Source of the DNA: Hymenolepis diminuta | Lineage: Eukaryota > Platyhelminthes > Cestoda > Cyclophyllidea > Hymenolepididae | DNA length: 64,000 nucleotides | NCBI GenBank assembly: GCA_900708905.1 | Contig: CAADRB010000037.1 | Location: forward strand, 617,188 to 681,187 | Direction: 5' to 3' | Part shown: positions 25,020 to 38,316 of the stretch, piece by piece | Numbering within the stretch: position 1 is the first letter of the stretch | How the letters are laid out: each line of letters opens with the position of its first letter | Notes under the pieces: generated by a model | Database searches by the model: none | Told to the model about the DNA's origin: nothing | The model's input: only the letters and a program-made list of their open reading frames with translations | Position numbers and translations under genes: made by a program

Positions 25020-25120
25020 TGACTACTCGTTAGCTCCGCGCGCTAATCCACACGTGTTCGCGGCTTCTGGCTGTGACGCACATACCTACGCGCATTCACG
25101 AGGTTGGCACACTTAGCAGG
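25020..25120 (-). promoter_or_regulatory. Possible internal promoter (CpG-rich, E-box)
   Basis: The ~100 bases upstream of the alternative first exon are visibly richer in G, C and CpG (CCGCGCGC, TTCGCGG, ACGCGC) than the surrounding intron. They contain a palindromic E-box CACGTG at 25051-25056 and a CRE-like TGACGCA at 25074-25080. No clear TATA box is placed. That this drives the short RasGAP isoform is inference. Confidence 0.4.
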
Positions 25121-25994
25121 AATACAACCAATTACATTTAATCAGGTGTGTTATTGGTTTATCCGCATGACCAATTAAAGTAGGGAAAACCATTCCTTGT
25201 AGTTTTTGTTTGCGTAATACTTACTAAAAAAAATGCAGAATAAAATCGGTGGATTGCTTTATTACTGTGCACTGGCAAGTGCTTCTTGAACGTCACCACG
25301 TACTATTAGTTTCACTTTTAAAAGGATGTTGGTCGGATTTTCCTTTTTCACAGGACTTTAACGTGAATAAAGATTTGCAAGGATTCGAAAACCACTAATG
25401 GCGACTGAAAAGTCATTTCAAACTGGGGCATTTTGTTCTTGTAAATGTCATGCAACCTTCTACAATCTACAACCCAAAACCCCAGCTAAGAGGGAGGAAA
25501 GGAACAAGTCTCGTTATGGCGAAAACTTATTACAATCCAACTCGAACTATCTACACTATATCACAGTTCACATTAGTTCATATAAAAATTATAAGGGTTA
25601 ATCATTATTTTAATAAAAATAGGAAGAAAACATTCGATAAAATAATAATTTTTTAAGGGGAAAATATTTAGAAATTAGTCGTGATAATATTTTCTCCTTG
25701 AAACGTTTCGAGCCAATAAAAAGATATCAAATTTTCGAATATTTCAAATTATGTGAAAGAGGGGGGTTGACTAGGCCTTGACTATTTTGGTCTCGCTTTC
25801 AACTCTCGACTAATTAATAATTTATTTCATGAGGCGCTTTGAACGAATCCTCTTAGAAGAATTAGGGTACATTAAATATTCCACACTGCGGTTGAATACG
25901 TGAAGTAGAAAGGGAATTAACGACAGTCTTGGCTAATTTATTGAGAAGAGATCAGAATAAGAGTATCAATAATAATTTATAATCATTTAACTGT

Positions 25995-26060
25995 GAAGCA
26001 ATAATTAACACGATCGTTCGCGAAGTTAGAAGTCATGTATTCGAAATCCAGTGATGTGTA
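25995..26060 (+). repeat. tRNA-like SINE fragment
   Basis: CGTTCGCGAAGTTAGAAGTC then ATGTATTCGAAATCCAGTG matches the B-box part of the SINE-like core (TATTCGAAATCC, close to the GGTTCGAATCC consensus). Confidence 0.4.
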
Positions 26061-26719
26061 CATGGTGTACGGAATGGCAAACCGCGCTACTTAAGTCGTT
26101 TAACTAAACGAGGTGACAGAGGTTGCATTTCACACCAGAGGGTGTCCATGGGACATCAGTGCCTCGTCCTGAGAATTATGTATCGTAAATCTAATAACTA
26201 TCGTTTAAAGATGTCTACATTAATTGATAAAAATATTAATAGAGTACTGAGAAATCCTGAAAGAGACATTGTCATCATTGCAAGGAACTCTTTATTTAAT
26301 TTTAATAGATCATTCAAACTATTTGACAAATCATTAAAACGAAAAAGTGAGAGCATTTAGGATAATTTAAGCTCTCAAGTTAAAGGAGATTATTAAAGTG
26401 ACCATTTCCAAAGAAGATTCCAAAAGAGCTGCCTTCCTTTAGAGGCTAATGACTAACTACACGCACATTGCCATTTTATCTATTGACAACGCTGTACAAG
26501 GGTGTGAAAAGAGAAAAAAGTTGATGAAAAGCCTGCCCTCTTTTGTGAGGGCTTTGCCTACCCCCGCGATCTATTTTGTAAATGAGTGCCGACAACTTCT
26601 AAGTTGATTTTCGCCAGCAGGTAATGTTTTGTTCTTTTCGCAAATCAAACAATTTTAATTTAATGTTATTTACCATGCGATAAATTAGACCGATACATGG
26701 TTGTGGAGGTGGGTTGGAC

Positions 26720-27003
26720 NNNNNNNNNNNNNNNNNNNNNNNNNNNNNNNNNNNNNNNNNNNNNNNNNNNNNNNNNNNNNNNNNNNNNNNNNNNNNNNNN
26801 NNNNNNNNNNNNNNNNNNNNNNNNNNNNNNNNNNNNNNNNNNNNNNNNNNNNNNNNNNNNNNNNNNNNNNNNNNNNNNNNNNNNNNNNNNNNNNNNNNNN
26901 NNNNNNNNNNNNNNNNNNNNNNNNNNNNNNNNNNNNNNNNNNNNNNNNNNNNNNNNNNNNNNNNNNNNNNNNNNNNNNNNNNNNNNNNNNNNNNNNNNNN
27001 NNN
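26720..27003. other. Assembly gap, 284 N
   Basis: Run of N preceded by GTTGTGGAGGTGGGTTGGAC. All open frames across it are artefacts. Confidence 0.99.
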
Positions 27004-30000
27004 TGAGCAAAGGACAAATGCAAATTAGTCAATTAAAAGAAGATCTCAATTGAGCTGAGTTAAGTTGACCTGCTTAGGGTTTTGTCTCAATAAAAAAGTT
27101 CTACATTCTTACAATTGACCCCCTGATTCCCATTAATCCATATCCGGGATTAGAAAATTCAAAAATTCATTTTCAGCCACATCCCATCCGTTGGGTTTAA
27201 GTGATTCCCAACTTCTAAAGGTCGTGTCTTTTGAGAATAGAAGATATCCAGAAGAATGCAAAAATGATTGGCGACCACATGGAATGACTCAGTATATTTG
27301 AGTAATATTTTGTTCTCGTTAAGGGATAGACCCTTTTTATGTTAGTGACCATCACGGACCAGAGAAGAAAATTAGATGGACCACTTGAATAATGAATCTG
27401 AGATGACGGAAAAGCACTTTTTCATGCCTAAATTTTGGTTACTTTGACAATATAATTATGAATATTTTTGTTCCATCTACACCACCAGTAAATAAGCAAA
27501 CAAACTTACTCTGGGCATATGACCAGGTTCGGTACACAACTGTTGAAAAGTAAGATGAATTTACGAAAAGTCGATCAATGAGAACATAGTTCCCAAAAAG
27601 CACTACCGGAAAGGAATGCTCAGGACGTATACATGGATCCTCCTGACAGCATACAGTGGGTTACTGGAGAACTTGGAAGTTAAGAATAAGATTTGAGATA
27701 AATTACGTGCGCATGAGCATGATAGCGCTATTGTCAGGACTGAAAAAATGGATTTGCTGCTCGCGTTAATTAAAAACGGATCAAAGGGGCATGGTATAGT
27801 GATTGAATAGAAATGATATCGAGACAGATATCCGTTCAAAAGCGCATACGTAATTCATAATTTGTTTGTAAAAGCGCCATCTAGAAAAAAAATAACTCTG
27901 AGAGTAAAACTGATATTCTAGACGCTCTGCGACTACTGGTGATTCCTGTTCCTACAGTTTGACGTTAAGTAAAAAAAAAACATAAAGAGGATGCACAGTC
28001 CACCCACTTAGATGATTCACCTATCCAAGGAAGGAGATCGATTTCAGGAAAACGTAAGGCGCTCTCCTTCATGGTCTTGTTACCATGCAAGAAATACACA
28101 ACGCTTTTGTGACTACTTCTCACGGGCTAATTTTCCCTAGTCGTGGTCGTGGTCAGAATGATATTTATTTTGCTTCCTTCTCGAAGCAGGACACGTCCAC
28201 TCCCCTGTTCTCTCTCAAGAGAATAAAAACAGGAATATTGGGGTTTTTTTTAACTCCGTTTAAAGGGAATTCAATTGGCTTTGCTAATACTGTGAGATCA
28301 GACAAAGGTCACGTATTTCGCAGACGGGTAATTTCATAAACTTCAAAGTGTTAATTTTAGCACTACTAGTGAACAATACTTAGAACATTTGTGTACCGTA
28401 TAAAAAGGAGGAATATAAGCAGTGACCACTAAGTGATGGATGCTGTCAATCATTACCAACAGAATTGGTCATTTTTCTCAGAAAAATGTCACCGTTAACC
28501 CTAAAATTTCTTAACTTCTCATTTGGGATGAGAATGTGTATGTAAATATCTCAATAATGTGGATATGATGGCATTTTCACTTCTTACTGACAATTTAGAA
28601 GAAACACCAACAATTGTGGAGGCTCCGGAAGAGGACTCCAAAGGGGAATAGTATTTTTGAGCGATCGTGACTGGATCACATCTATTACCTATGGTTGTTG
28701 GGAGACACTTTCATCCATGGACTCAAAAATTGAATATTATCGCAATATTCATTAAATAGGAGTTATTCGGCTTGACCGATATGCATAAGTAAAAGGCTTC
28801 GCCTGAGATTTCAAGGACAAAGAAGAGGGAATATCTCTAAATGGGAACAGAAGATGTGGCAGATTTCCCTAATATTCCAGCTATTCAGGTATTCTATTCC
28901 TCCACCTACTTTCGTTTTCCATTGTAGCATGTCGTATATAGTCGAGAAACGAACTGAATTGAGGACTCAGTCTACAGGACTATGCACATGTCAATTAATA
29001 CTTGTCCATACTTTGGGACAACAGTTTCCCAGACACTTTGGCACGGTTGCCTTAACAATGCCGGAAATACAGGTGGGTATTAGTAAGATTCTCTTCCGAT
29101 TTAAAACGTCAGATGCTTAGGACAGGACGATTAGATAGTTTGTTATTGACCGATACATAAACAAATTGTTGATACATGTTAGTCTCCATGCCTCAATTAT
29201 ATTTTTCTGCCATTGTTAGGTAGAAAAATAGAATGTATTGCCAGAAGTAGGTAGGTAAATAGCGGAGGCCTGTATAGACTTTGACCAATAGCATTTTCCT
29301 GTTAGCACCATGAGTTTGCCACAAATGGACTATTTAGTTTAATCTGATAACAAGAATGTGAGGGCCAATCATTTAATGATGGCTGCATGAATCATTCTTT
29401 GACTTAACAAAGACACTACTGCGCATTGACTTCACCTTGCAACAAATGCTTCTCCTTTGCTCTCGCACTGTTAGGAATGTAAAATTAGACTTAGATGTGC
29501 CGTCTGTGAATGGCGTGGAGGTTCGTGAAAATAAATAACCAAGATAAAGTTAAGTGAATACTTGTACCAGCATTTACATTTGGTCCTCTAATTATCGTGC
29601 GAAAAAATTGATGAAAAAAAATATTTTTAATGGGGATTAGAATCCAATGGTTTAGAAGTCTCGAATAGAACTTATCCTTGGGGGATTGGATCACCCCTCT
29701 GGCAAGGTTATGCTCCCTTTAATGCTTACTGATTGGGCAACCAATATCTACTGCTAGGTGTGAGCAATTAAACATGAATATTAATGAAGCTCCCGTCGAA
29801 ATACAAATCCTCTGCCTGCTTCCTACTAGGTCTGAGCAAAGACAGCCGCAGTATTTTATCAATAGTCACCTAGCAATTGCATTATTGACAACGTGCGGTA
29901 ATATTTGCTGGGGGTAAGGCTGATGGGTATTGTAGGAGAAAAGACTAACACGTATCAATTAATAGCAGGTAACTACAGCATCAGTGATCCAGAAAATTGA

Positions 30001-30554
30001 GTCACGAGTAAAGCAGGACTCATAGAACACAATAATTGTAAGTCGAGGTAGATGGAGAAAGTGTTAGGGCAGGGCACATTACAAATGTAGGGCAAAGAAA
30101 AATAGATGAATGAAATGAGAATGTTGGAATTGAACTTCTGTGCCACCAATTTTATAACCGATGTGTTTTACAGGTGAAAAGGGTGAGTACAAATCGCCAA
30201 TCAAGATTCTCCAAGTGAAACAATTAAAAATGGCTCAAGTAAACACGAAATTCGAATACAATCTCTCATCAGAACTAATTCGATTAATTCTGCTCATCGA
30301 AAAGCTCAATTTTCCAAGAAATTTTGAATAATCCTTCACATAAATCACCGAAGCGATTAGATGTGTATAATAGATTTTGAAAATGTGAAACATTTTACTA
30401 TTCACCCATCTTCTCACTGCAGAATCACTCATGAAGGTACGAAAGGATCAAAATGTCGTGACTTAGAGAATCACCGTAAAGCACACTTTTTTTACCATTT
30501 TCAGTTGCGGGAAGCAACTTAAATCGGTTAACAGAAAGTCCAACAAATGATAAA

Positions 30555-30576
30555 GGGGGGTGGGGGGTGGGGGAGG
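30555..30576 (+). repeat. G-rich tract with G-quadruplex potential
   Basis: Three runs of five or six G separated by single T, then AGG. It lies on the non-template strand relative to an opposite-strand gene, i.e. it is C-rich in the RasGAP transcript. Confidence 0.8.
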
Positions 30577-33500
30577 CAATATCGAGAAGTCAAATGAGTT
30601 TTTCTTCATTTAATTTTTAGATTCGGGTTGTAATAAGTGGGTAGGTCAGGTTTCCATTTCAAATATAATGCTTCGTTCCGTGGATTGGAATAAATGCCAG
30701 TATCCTATGTACAGTGCTTATTGACCGAACTTGTACCATGATGGCCGGTTTTGACAGTCCAATGGTTGAGAAGGTAAAATAACCTTGGCTGATTTTCGGC
30801 AGCTTACAGTCTTCGTATAACAGACATGAGCAAGCTGGAAATTTTAAGTTCAAACAGTTCAAACTACAATCAACTAGTCGGCAGACTGAATATCGGGATA
30901 TGAATACACCCAGAAACGTGGGAATCAAGAGATAAATACAGATTCCAGAACATTTAGATACTGCAAAATGAGAAATCGAGTAATTCAATACCTCCAGAAT
31001 TCGAGTTAAGTAAGACTCTTGACACCCAAATATTCAAGACTTCCGAGGAACTTTAAATTACGAATTGTTTTTCACGGAATTGGCAAAAACGGGGACGGGC
31101 ATTTTCATTACAAGGCCTCGACAATTTTTGACGAATTTCGTTGACCTTTAATATAAAGGTTACATTTGGAAGATCTCCGAAGTTTTCACATTCCAAAACC
31201 TAATTAATTGTACAGAAAATGTGGAATGTGGAAAACAATAAACGCAGATAACCAATGATAAACGAAGGTTTATTCTTACAAATACAAGTCTGCCAAAGAT
31301 GACCTTATAAGAGGAGACATCTTAACTTAATTAGTGAGGATTTAAGCTATCGGTGATCATTAACTTCAGTGAACACTGACTTCGTCCACGATATATGGAG
31401 CACATTTTTTTTCTGCATAGATTCTTACATCATAAACATTTCACCAATGAATTTTAAGGTGAGGAAAGGTTTGGAAAACGAGGCCTTTGAAGCTTTTCGG
31501 GACAATTAATGAGTAATTAAGGCTTCCTAAACCTATCACCGGTAGAATTTCGCTTCAACCGCACAAAACGTGGTTTCTATTAGAACAATACAAAATTTAT
31601 GTTGATTGTTGCAATAAATGTTAAAAAGAGTTTTTCCTCCCATAATCGTGAGAATGTGGTAGCTAGGTCTCCTTTATCGACGATGCATCTCTTCTTGCGG
31701 TTCAATTTTCCGTTGTCAAAGTTGTTTTTTTCCGAAAATTGGGGACAAAGGTTGACATCCCAAGCAAATAAACACAAGCATAACTGTTGAACCGACAAAA
31801 CGAGACGGCATAAAACGGCACAAAAAGAAAACAGATTCAAAAATAAATTTTCCAATGAGGACAAACAATGAAATAATCGGGATATTAAAGAGCAGATAAT
31901 GGTAAAAATGAGAGCAAATAAAGGGACGAAATCTTAAGAAAGTGTAAAGAAGTACGATGAGAGAAGCTGAGTAAGAGAAGAACTAAATACTGAGGTAGAA
32001 TATCTATAAACTGCTACTTAGAAGAAGACGATTCTTCATTTTCCACCTTTTAATTCCCTTTTATTTGTTTATTTACAGTGCGGCCGTAAATGGCGCGTAA
32101 TGCAAATCGGCCTATAGAGAGGAAAATGTACATCTTATTTTGATATGGCGGTTTGGGTCGTTTTGTACTGAGGTGCTGTCTGTTTGTATTTATAGCTAGA
32201 GTCGGTAACAGATACCTACAGAGAAGAGCCGATCATAATAATAAACCCTTCCTCGATCACAATAATTTTTACTTTATTTACAACCAATCTGCTGAAATCC
32301 TCACTATCCTTTATTAATTTGGAGGATTTCACATTCCCCTAACAAATAGCGTGTTTGGCACAACTATTAACTAACCGCAATTTGATCTAACTGGTATCAG
32401 TTCATAGTGAAAACGGAGCAATATTGCAATAGGGCGTTTGTCAATCGCACGTCTTATCGGTTTTACCTGTCGCATATGAAACGAATCAAACACATAAACA
32501 CAAACAACTTGTTTTGTCCGCTTTTTACCTAATTGTTAGAATTAACCGGACAATATTCAAACGCCTAGCAGCTCGAGGATTAAGACTTATTCAGTGGATT
32601 GCAGATAGAATTCTTGTCCACAATGTTCAAAAGCAAATAACCAGGTGAGATTTCTAATATCATCTCGATAGGTTAGTGATAGATAAAAATGCATACTTCT
32701 TACCCGGAAAATACTGTACACCTACTAAAATTCCACTGGTTTGCAGGAATTCGAGTAAAAGTTCGAATGCTCGTAAATAGGTAATTCTAACTCTTCACTG
32801 AATTCTGGAATTTGTGAACAATTGGGGATGCTAATCGAATGCTTTCGGTGCATTCGACAGAGAAAACTACGAGTCGTAAGTTCATCTCTCAAGTAGTAAA
32901 CTGTCAATTTCAGGACTCATGCTCGCGTCAGAACATGTAAGACCACCTGAGAAGAATCTATGGATGTCAAAATTGGTAAACCAGTCAACAAATCATTTAT
33001 AAAATATCCAACTCTACACAATTTCATTTATTTTATCAATTGAGAATCGTCGTTTGAGCCTCAAGTCTTCTTCCTTCTAACTGAGTAGAAGAAGACTTAT
33101 GAAGGGCAAGTGAGCATTATAAAATTGACGACACAGTTATCTACGAACTCAACACTACAGTGTACGACGGTGTAAAGTGTACAAGACAATCAAAAATTAT
33201 CCACCTTATTTAAACACCTACAATCTCTTTTCTAAGAGCAAAAAAATTTTAAAAATGCCAAATAAATCTAATTGAGACTCTGATGGAGAAATTTTCCCTT
33301 GTTTCCATTCAGACTCTACCATCTCAGACTCCCCCAGTGGGGGACATCTTCTCCAACAAGCCAGCCATTTCCACCAATCATGGTGCACACATATGGACCC
33401 AAATCAGTAAAAAACTGTTTTCTGGTAATGAAAACTGATATTTAACAAATATGTCTCATGTCTAAACAGGGTAGGGGAAATCGCATTGTAGACACCCTAA

Positions 33501-33974
33501 TTGTGCAGTTTGAAACTTTAAGTTTTGAATACGTACTCACTTTAATGTGAAAAGATTTTTAACTTGCTGTGCCAATTAACCCCCACTCCCTCATCCATTC
33601 ATTTTATTTTAAAATAAATATTCCGCTTGAGTTATTGCCTGGCCTGGATATGGTCTTGCTAAACAAATACACTCTTAGTTAGCTAGTTCCCAGGACGAAT
33701 TTCAGGAATGTATGTGAAAAATAACTAATGGGGACGGAGAATGGGAGGAGAGAACGACAGGCACACTGTATTTTTTCATCAACTCGAACGAATGCAAGCC
33801 ACCATTAGATAGAGCGCGAATAGGCCAAGTTGGCATTTTTCCCTGCTTGTAATGGGGTGCTAAGTCTTCACTAGTTGAATTTACAGCGACAGCGTTAGTA
33901 AAAATAGCAATTCCCTAATGTTATTCGTTTTAAATAAGTAAAGAAATTAAACATATTAATAAAAATTGTCTGTG

Positions 33975-34115
33975 AGCCTAGCTGAGATTGACGTGTAGCG
34001 ATTGACGTGCAAGTCGGCAAAGTCAGAGGTAACGAATTCGATATTCATCAGTGCGCGTCTGGTGAGTGACATAACCGATTAGTAAGGAAAGGAGAGACGG
34101 AGTTTCATGATGTAA
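33975..34115 (+). repeat. tRNA-like SINE fragment
   Basis: GGCAAAGTCAGAGGTAACGA then ATTCGATATTCATCAGTG aligns with the core at 54230-54270. More diverged than that copy; the B box has decayed (AATTCGA). Confidence 0.4.
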
Positions 34116-34331
34116 TTTCTAATCCAAGGGGGAATTTGAAATTATTTCCATTCAACGTAACTGACGAATAATTAAATAACTTCAAAACTCAAATAAGATA
34201 CCGTTTTCTAATGCTCCTGTGAATTGAGAATTTCAATATAGGGCCTTCCAACTCAAATGAGAAAATAATATTAAGACCGACAATCATTCTTAGTTTACAT
34301 TGTTTGAATGGTGTTTTGTTTCGGGATCTAC

Positions 34332-34694
34332 CTGGTGAGCCAACACTTCCGTTCACCCTGAGAAGCCGCTGCAAAGATACGAGTGTCACTTGTCGGCATT
34401 TTGATGAAGAAACAATTCTTACGACCGCCCACGAGACTCGAGTGGATTTTCCCGACCTCAAGCCCCCTGCCTTTGATATCGATCTCAAATCTCTCCGGCG
34501 GATTCTGACTGGAAGGATCAGTGAGAGGTTGTTGGGAACGTGAAAGGAGACGGCTTCGAAGAGCCTTCCGTCGTTTCTGAAGAACTAGGGGTTCGGTTGA
34601 AGATGGAGTACCCGGCTCTTCAATGAAGATATCACTAGAACTGTTTTCGAGGTAGACGGAATTCAACATCAAGGAGGGGCCGATTCGATTTGGC
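34332..34694 (-). CDS. RasGAP exon: linker end and second half of PH domain
   Basis: A 363-base exon runs from a CTTCTAG acceptor to a GTAGAT donor, phase 2 in and 2 out. The first ~80 residues are a linker (LQKRRKALRSRLLSRSQQP, then ERFEIDIKGRG). The last ~40 residues are KIHSSLVGGRKNCFFIKMPT, then SDTRIFAAASQGERKCWLT, which follow the family's '[30 protein letters not shown]' PH half with the hallmark C-terminal-helix tryptophan. The split codon AG|T makes Ser before LRRTAKPN of the exon at 22206. This exon belongs to the long, PH-containing isoform. An open frame on the opposite strand over the same bases is a shadow. Confidence 0.88.
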
Positions 34695-37600
34695 CTAGAA
34701 GATGAAAGTATAAATCAGATATTTAAGTACTTCGAGATGATTGAAGTATTAGGTAAAAAATTCTCAATTTGAATACTTTCTATAAAGCCGACCAGACGGC
34801 GATACTTTATGCAATTTGTAATAATACACAATGGAAAGGAAATTATTTAAAATTATCGATTCACAGACAAGCAAGAGATGAAAACATGCTTCTGAGTAGC
34901 CGAAGGATTATGGTAAAGAAATATTGATAGACTCTAAAGTCATGAGGAGAATGCCACCACAAAATCCTACAAACTTATTCCCTTTTCAGATACGGGCATA
35001 CGGGTTAGAATCGATTTGCCAAATAAGTAGTAATGAAGACGGAAATGAATGTCAAGCGACTCTTATGCAAACTCTTGTTGAAATTTTTACCCACTCGCCC
35101 TCAAAACTGAGGTCCAACTAACTCTAATGTACCCAAATGATGAGACCTTAATTACTAAGATGCACAGTTATCAACTACAGATCAAGGCAAATATCAATTC
35201 ATCGGAACCATAACAGGACTGCTTTCACCTCTTTTCAGTGCATAGAATATTAAAATTGATATCGCAAACTTTTCCACTTAATGTAGAACGCGGATAAACA
35301 AATTCTAAAATACTCAGAAATAAGGGAGTGAAAGTGTGTTAAGGGTGACTAGTAAATTTGAGTATCAAGTGGACTGCTTCTGTTTCACATAATGCCAATA
35401 TAGACGTATTTACTCCATTTTTGACTTTACTGCACTTTAAAACTACTCTGGAAAAATTCCCCTCGAGTGTGTAACTGTCAAAGTGACATTTGGAGTAGGA
35501 GTAGGAAAGGAGTGTATTGATGGATCCATCCAAAAAATCAATGATGACCATCTTAATCGACAAACATTCCACCGCGTCTGCATTTTAAATTTGATTTCTG
35601 AAAGGTGAGAAGCACTTTTTAATTCGAGGAGGAAATTTTATGCCTGTGACGAGGAAAAATAAACAAGAGCGATATTTTCTTCGGTTTTTATTATTTAAAA
35701 AGCGGTTGATTTGAATTTTCTTTAACTTCGTTAAAGCCTATCAAGCCACGAGGCAAACTTGATAGCCACTAACGCGAAGATGCTGGTTAAGCACCAGTCA
35801 AAACAGTACTTTGGGGGCTTACGCTTAATTATCCGAGTATGATATATCACCTAAACGCGTAATTTCAGCGAGAGTGTTGTTTAATTAAGGAAGCTAAGCA
35901 GTAGTAAACCTATCATAATTTCATTTAGCATCGGTGTAAATGTAATACCACTTATTGACTGAATTTTTAGAGATGAATAAATGATGTTGTGGTTCCTGGA
36001 CAAATCGAAATTTACCTTTAATTACAAGCGATCTGATGATTGACTGTGGAGATTAAGTGCACGAATATTAAAATTCTACGGAAAACAATAGTAAAATTCA
36101 ACACATTAGTATCATCCTAATACATTAGAATCACAATTCCAACGCCCTAGACTAAAAACATCGGAAGTGGGAAAAAATAGAGGGAAAATTCGCAAAGAGG
36201 GATTTTTCGAAGATTCTCAAAACGGAGCTGCTAAAGGAGACGAGGTCTAGTTTACCAGCGTTGATTTGTGGATGAAAACTGATTCAACAGGCCGATTTAT
36301 AAATAATCGCCAGTTTTAAAACTCGACTGCTTTAATTATTTGATATTTTATATAAAATGGAACATAAGAGGATTCGTAATATGCATTTGCCTACAGTTTC
36401 CTATTTATCAACCAGGTTGGTGAAAAACGAGCAGTATCCCTCGTTTGCACGCCCGGTCTATATGATTTCGTAGAAAAAGACAAATGTTAAAACCCCTTGA
36501 TGCACAAGCACTCGACAACATTAAATGGACTTTCATTGCCTCTTAAAAATACTTTTATGTCCCCTACTTTAATAGCAACTGCCTGAACACTCGTTGAATT
36601 ATCGTTATCATCTCGTATCTCAGCAATAAATGGACAAAACAACTGTCTGAAGGGTCGGAATTAAAGCTACGTTCCGCTTAAAATTAAATAAAACTCTGTC
36701 AAATGGAATCTTATTTGCGGTTGGGGGGATTGATTTACCCGCTCTCTCCGATCTTGACGGGTTTGCTTGATTCGCATCAATGAAGTATTTCCACTTGCCA
36801 TTAACCAATCAGACAAAGAAAAGGAAGTTCACGAGAACAGTTGTCATTCAAGAGAAAATTCGCACACATACACTTATGAAAAAAAGCTTCTTGCACTCTT
36901 AAACAAATTTTGTGATTGATTTACAATCAATGACTTTCCAAAAATAACAAGTACGTCGGAACCAATAAGTGAGATCGCAACTTTCATAGTTTTGTGCAAC
37001 TTTTCAGCTCTTTAAAATCAATTTAATGACCTGATTTTTGATTGTAGATAATCGAAAATTTCAACCACGAGTGTAGGTGATACTTCGCATCTAGCTCATT
37101 GGTTCAGGTTATAAAAAACACTCTTCAACTGTCCTTTCTACCTTGTTTCATATACCCGCTTTCTGAGTTTTTGCACATTGAAGTGTAGACGTCGATTGAG
37201 GTGCACTGACTGATTCTACGCTTCATCTTAGACTACAGCAGGTAATGTCAACTCCAGTTGCTCCACTCTCAAATATCAAAAAACTGATGAGACCGATAAT
37301 TAGAATTACGGATCGGTCACAAAATGGTTTGAGTCTATGCTTATGGAAAAGAGTACGGCATTACCGATTCGCTGGAATGAAGGTAACTAGAAAACATTTT
37401 CCCAGTTTAATAAATCATTTATTCGAAATTTTTAAGGCAAAAAAAACAAAGAACAGTACCATAATCGATAGTTTTGTTTCTACAAGAAATACGAGCATTC
37501 AAACGATGAAGAGGAATGCGTTCAAATGTGGAAATTTTTTACGGCAATTGTCATTGAACGTCATGCAGATTTTCTAACAAATCGATCCAACTTTCAGAAG

Positions 37601-37845
37601 AAAAGCATAGCTTAATAGTAACACCATGACAACGATTTAGGAGCAAGAACAAAAAAACGTGCAAAATAACGAACACTTTAACTAAGATATCAGCTATTTA
37701 AAGCAAAGAGGTTTCACTTGAGAGCTCAAAATATAACTTTTCCTGAGGCACTGCACATTATAAGGCTAACATCTGCAAGCCATTTGCCTAAAATTAACAC
37801 CAGTACTCAAAGAGGTGAAATCAAACCAACTTTCAAAACCCTTAC
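34695..37845 (-). other. RasGAP intron
   Basis: 3.2 kb between the linker exon and the second PH exon. A plus-strand frame at 37245-37577 (110 codons, basic) is unrecognised and not supported as a gene. Confidence 0.8.
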
Positions 37846-38316
37846 TCATTGTTAACTTGTTCTGATTTGGGTCTTAGGATAGCAGCGTTTGTAGCCTGCT
37901 CAGCTTTAGAAGCAAGGTTTCTACTTGATGATTGTGTTGGAGTGGAGAGAAGTCGAGTCGACTGACGAGGTTGATCTTCTAAAAGTGAGGTCCACGATCC
38001 ACTGTCAAAATTGATTGATGAAGTGAGGTAGATACGACCCAAAGTCGGCGGTTCAGCTCGATAAGGATTCACATCTTCGGAGTTCTCATTTAGAAGATCA
38101 CGGGATTTGGAAGTGCGACGGAAGAAACGCGAAAGGGAGAAGCTGCGATTGACAGTAGTAGGAATGCCAGTCTTTCTCTGCTTGCTTAGACGACGACTGA
38201 GCTTTGATTTGTCGTTGAAAATGCTATCTAATTTATTTGGATGACTGGCGTATACGCCCGAGGAGTACATTGGATCAAATCGAGTCTCTTGAGCCAAACA
38301 AACTGTAGATTTTGAC
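37846..38316 (-). CDS. RasGAP linker exon, serine/arginine-rich
   Basis: A 471-base exon, phase 2 in and phase 2 out, lies between a TTTTAATAG acceptor and a GTAAGG donor. The 157 residues are rich in Ser, Arg, Lys and Asn, with no recognisable fold. The central LSRRLSKQRK and NRSFSLSRFFRRTSKSRD stretches match in place and character the 'LSRRLK-S-IKRTKSQPK' and 'SFR-ILPRFRS' region found in SynGAP, DAB2IP and RASAL2 between the two PH halves. Codons join cleanly to the next exon (GA|G, Glu). The segment is likely disordered and phosphorylated, by analogy with the family. The ORF has no early stop across 171 codons, unusual for this AT-rich sequence. Confidence 0.78.

Larger units (their letters stand above)
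24955..34331 (-). other. Long RasGAP intron, promoter-side part
   Basis: 9.4 kb between the second PH exon and the alternative first exon. It contains the possible promoter at 25.02-25.12 kb, SINE-like pieces at 26.0 and 34.0 kb, the N run 26720-27003 and a G-rich tract at 30555-30576. A retroelement-like stretch at 32070-32270 could not be supported. Confidence 0.75.

Noticed and set aside
32070..32270. GC-richer stretch with TATTTATAG and AATAAA, like an LTR
   Set aside because: No border, no second copy and no element genes nearby.
34304..34543. Plus-strand open frame of 79 codons (and a minus-strand frame at 34189-34488)
   Set aside because: Both overlap the second PH exon in other frames; the PH reading is the one with homology and splice sites.
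37245..37577. Plus-strand frame of 110 codons, Lys/Arg-rich
   Set aside because: No motif, no splice or promoter support, and composition expected of chance frames.
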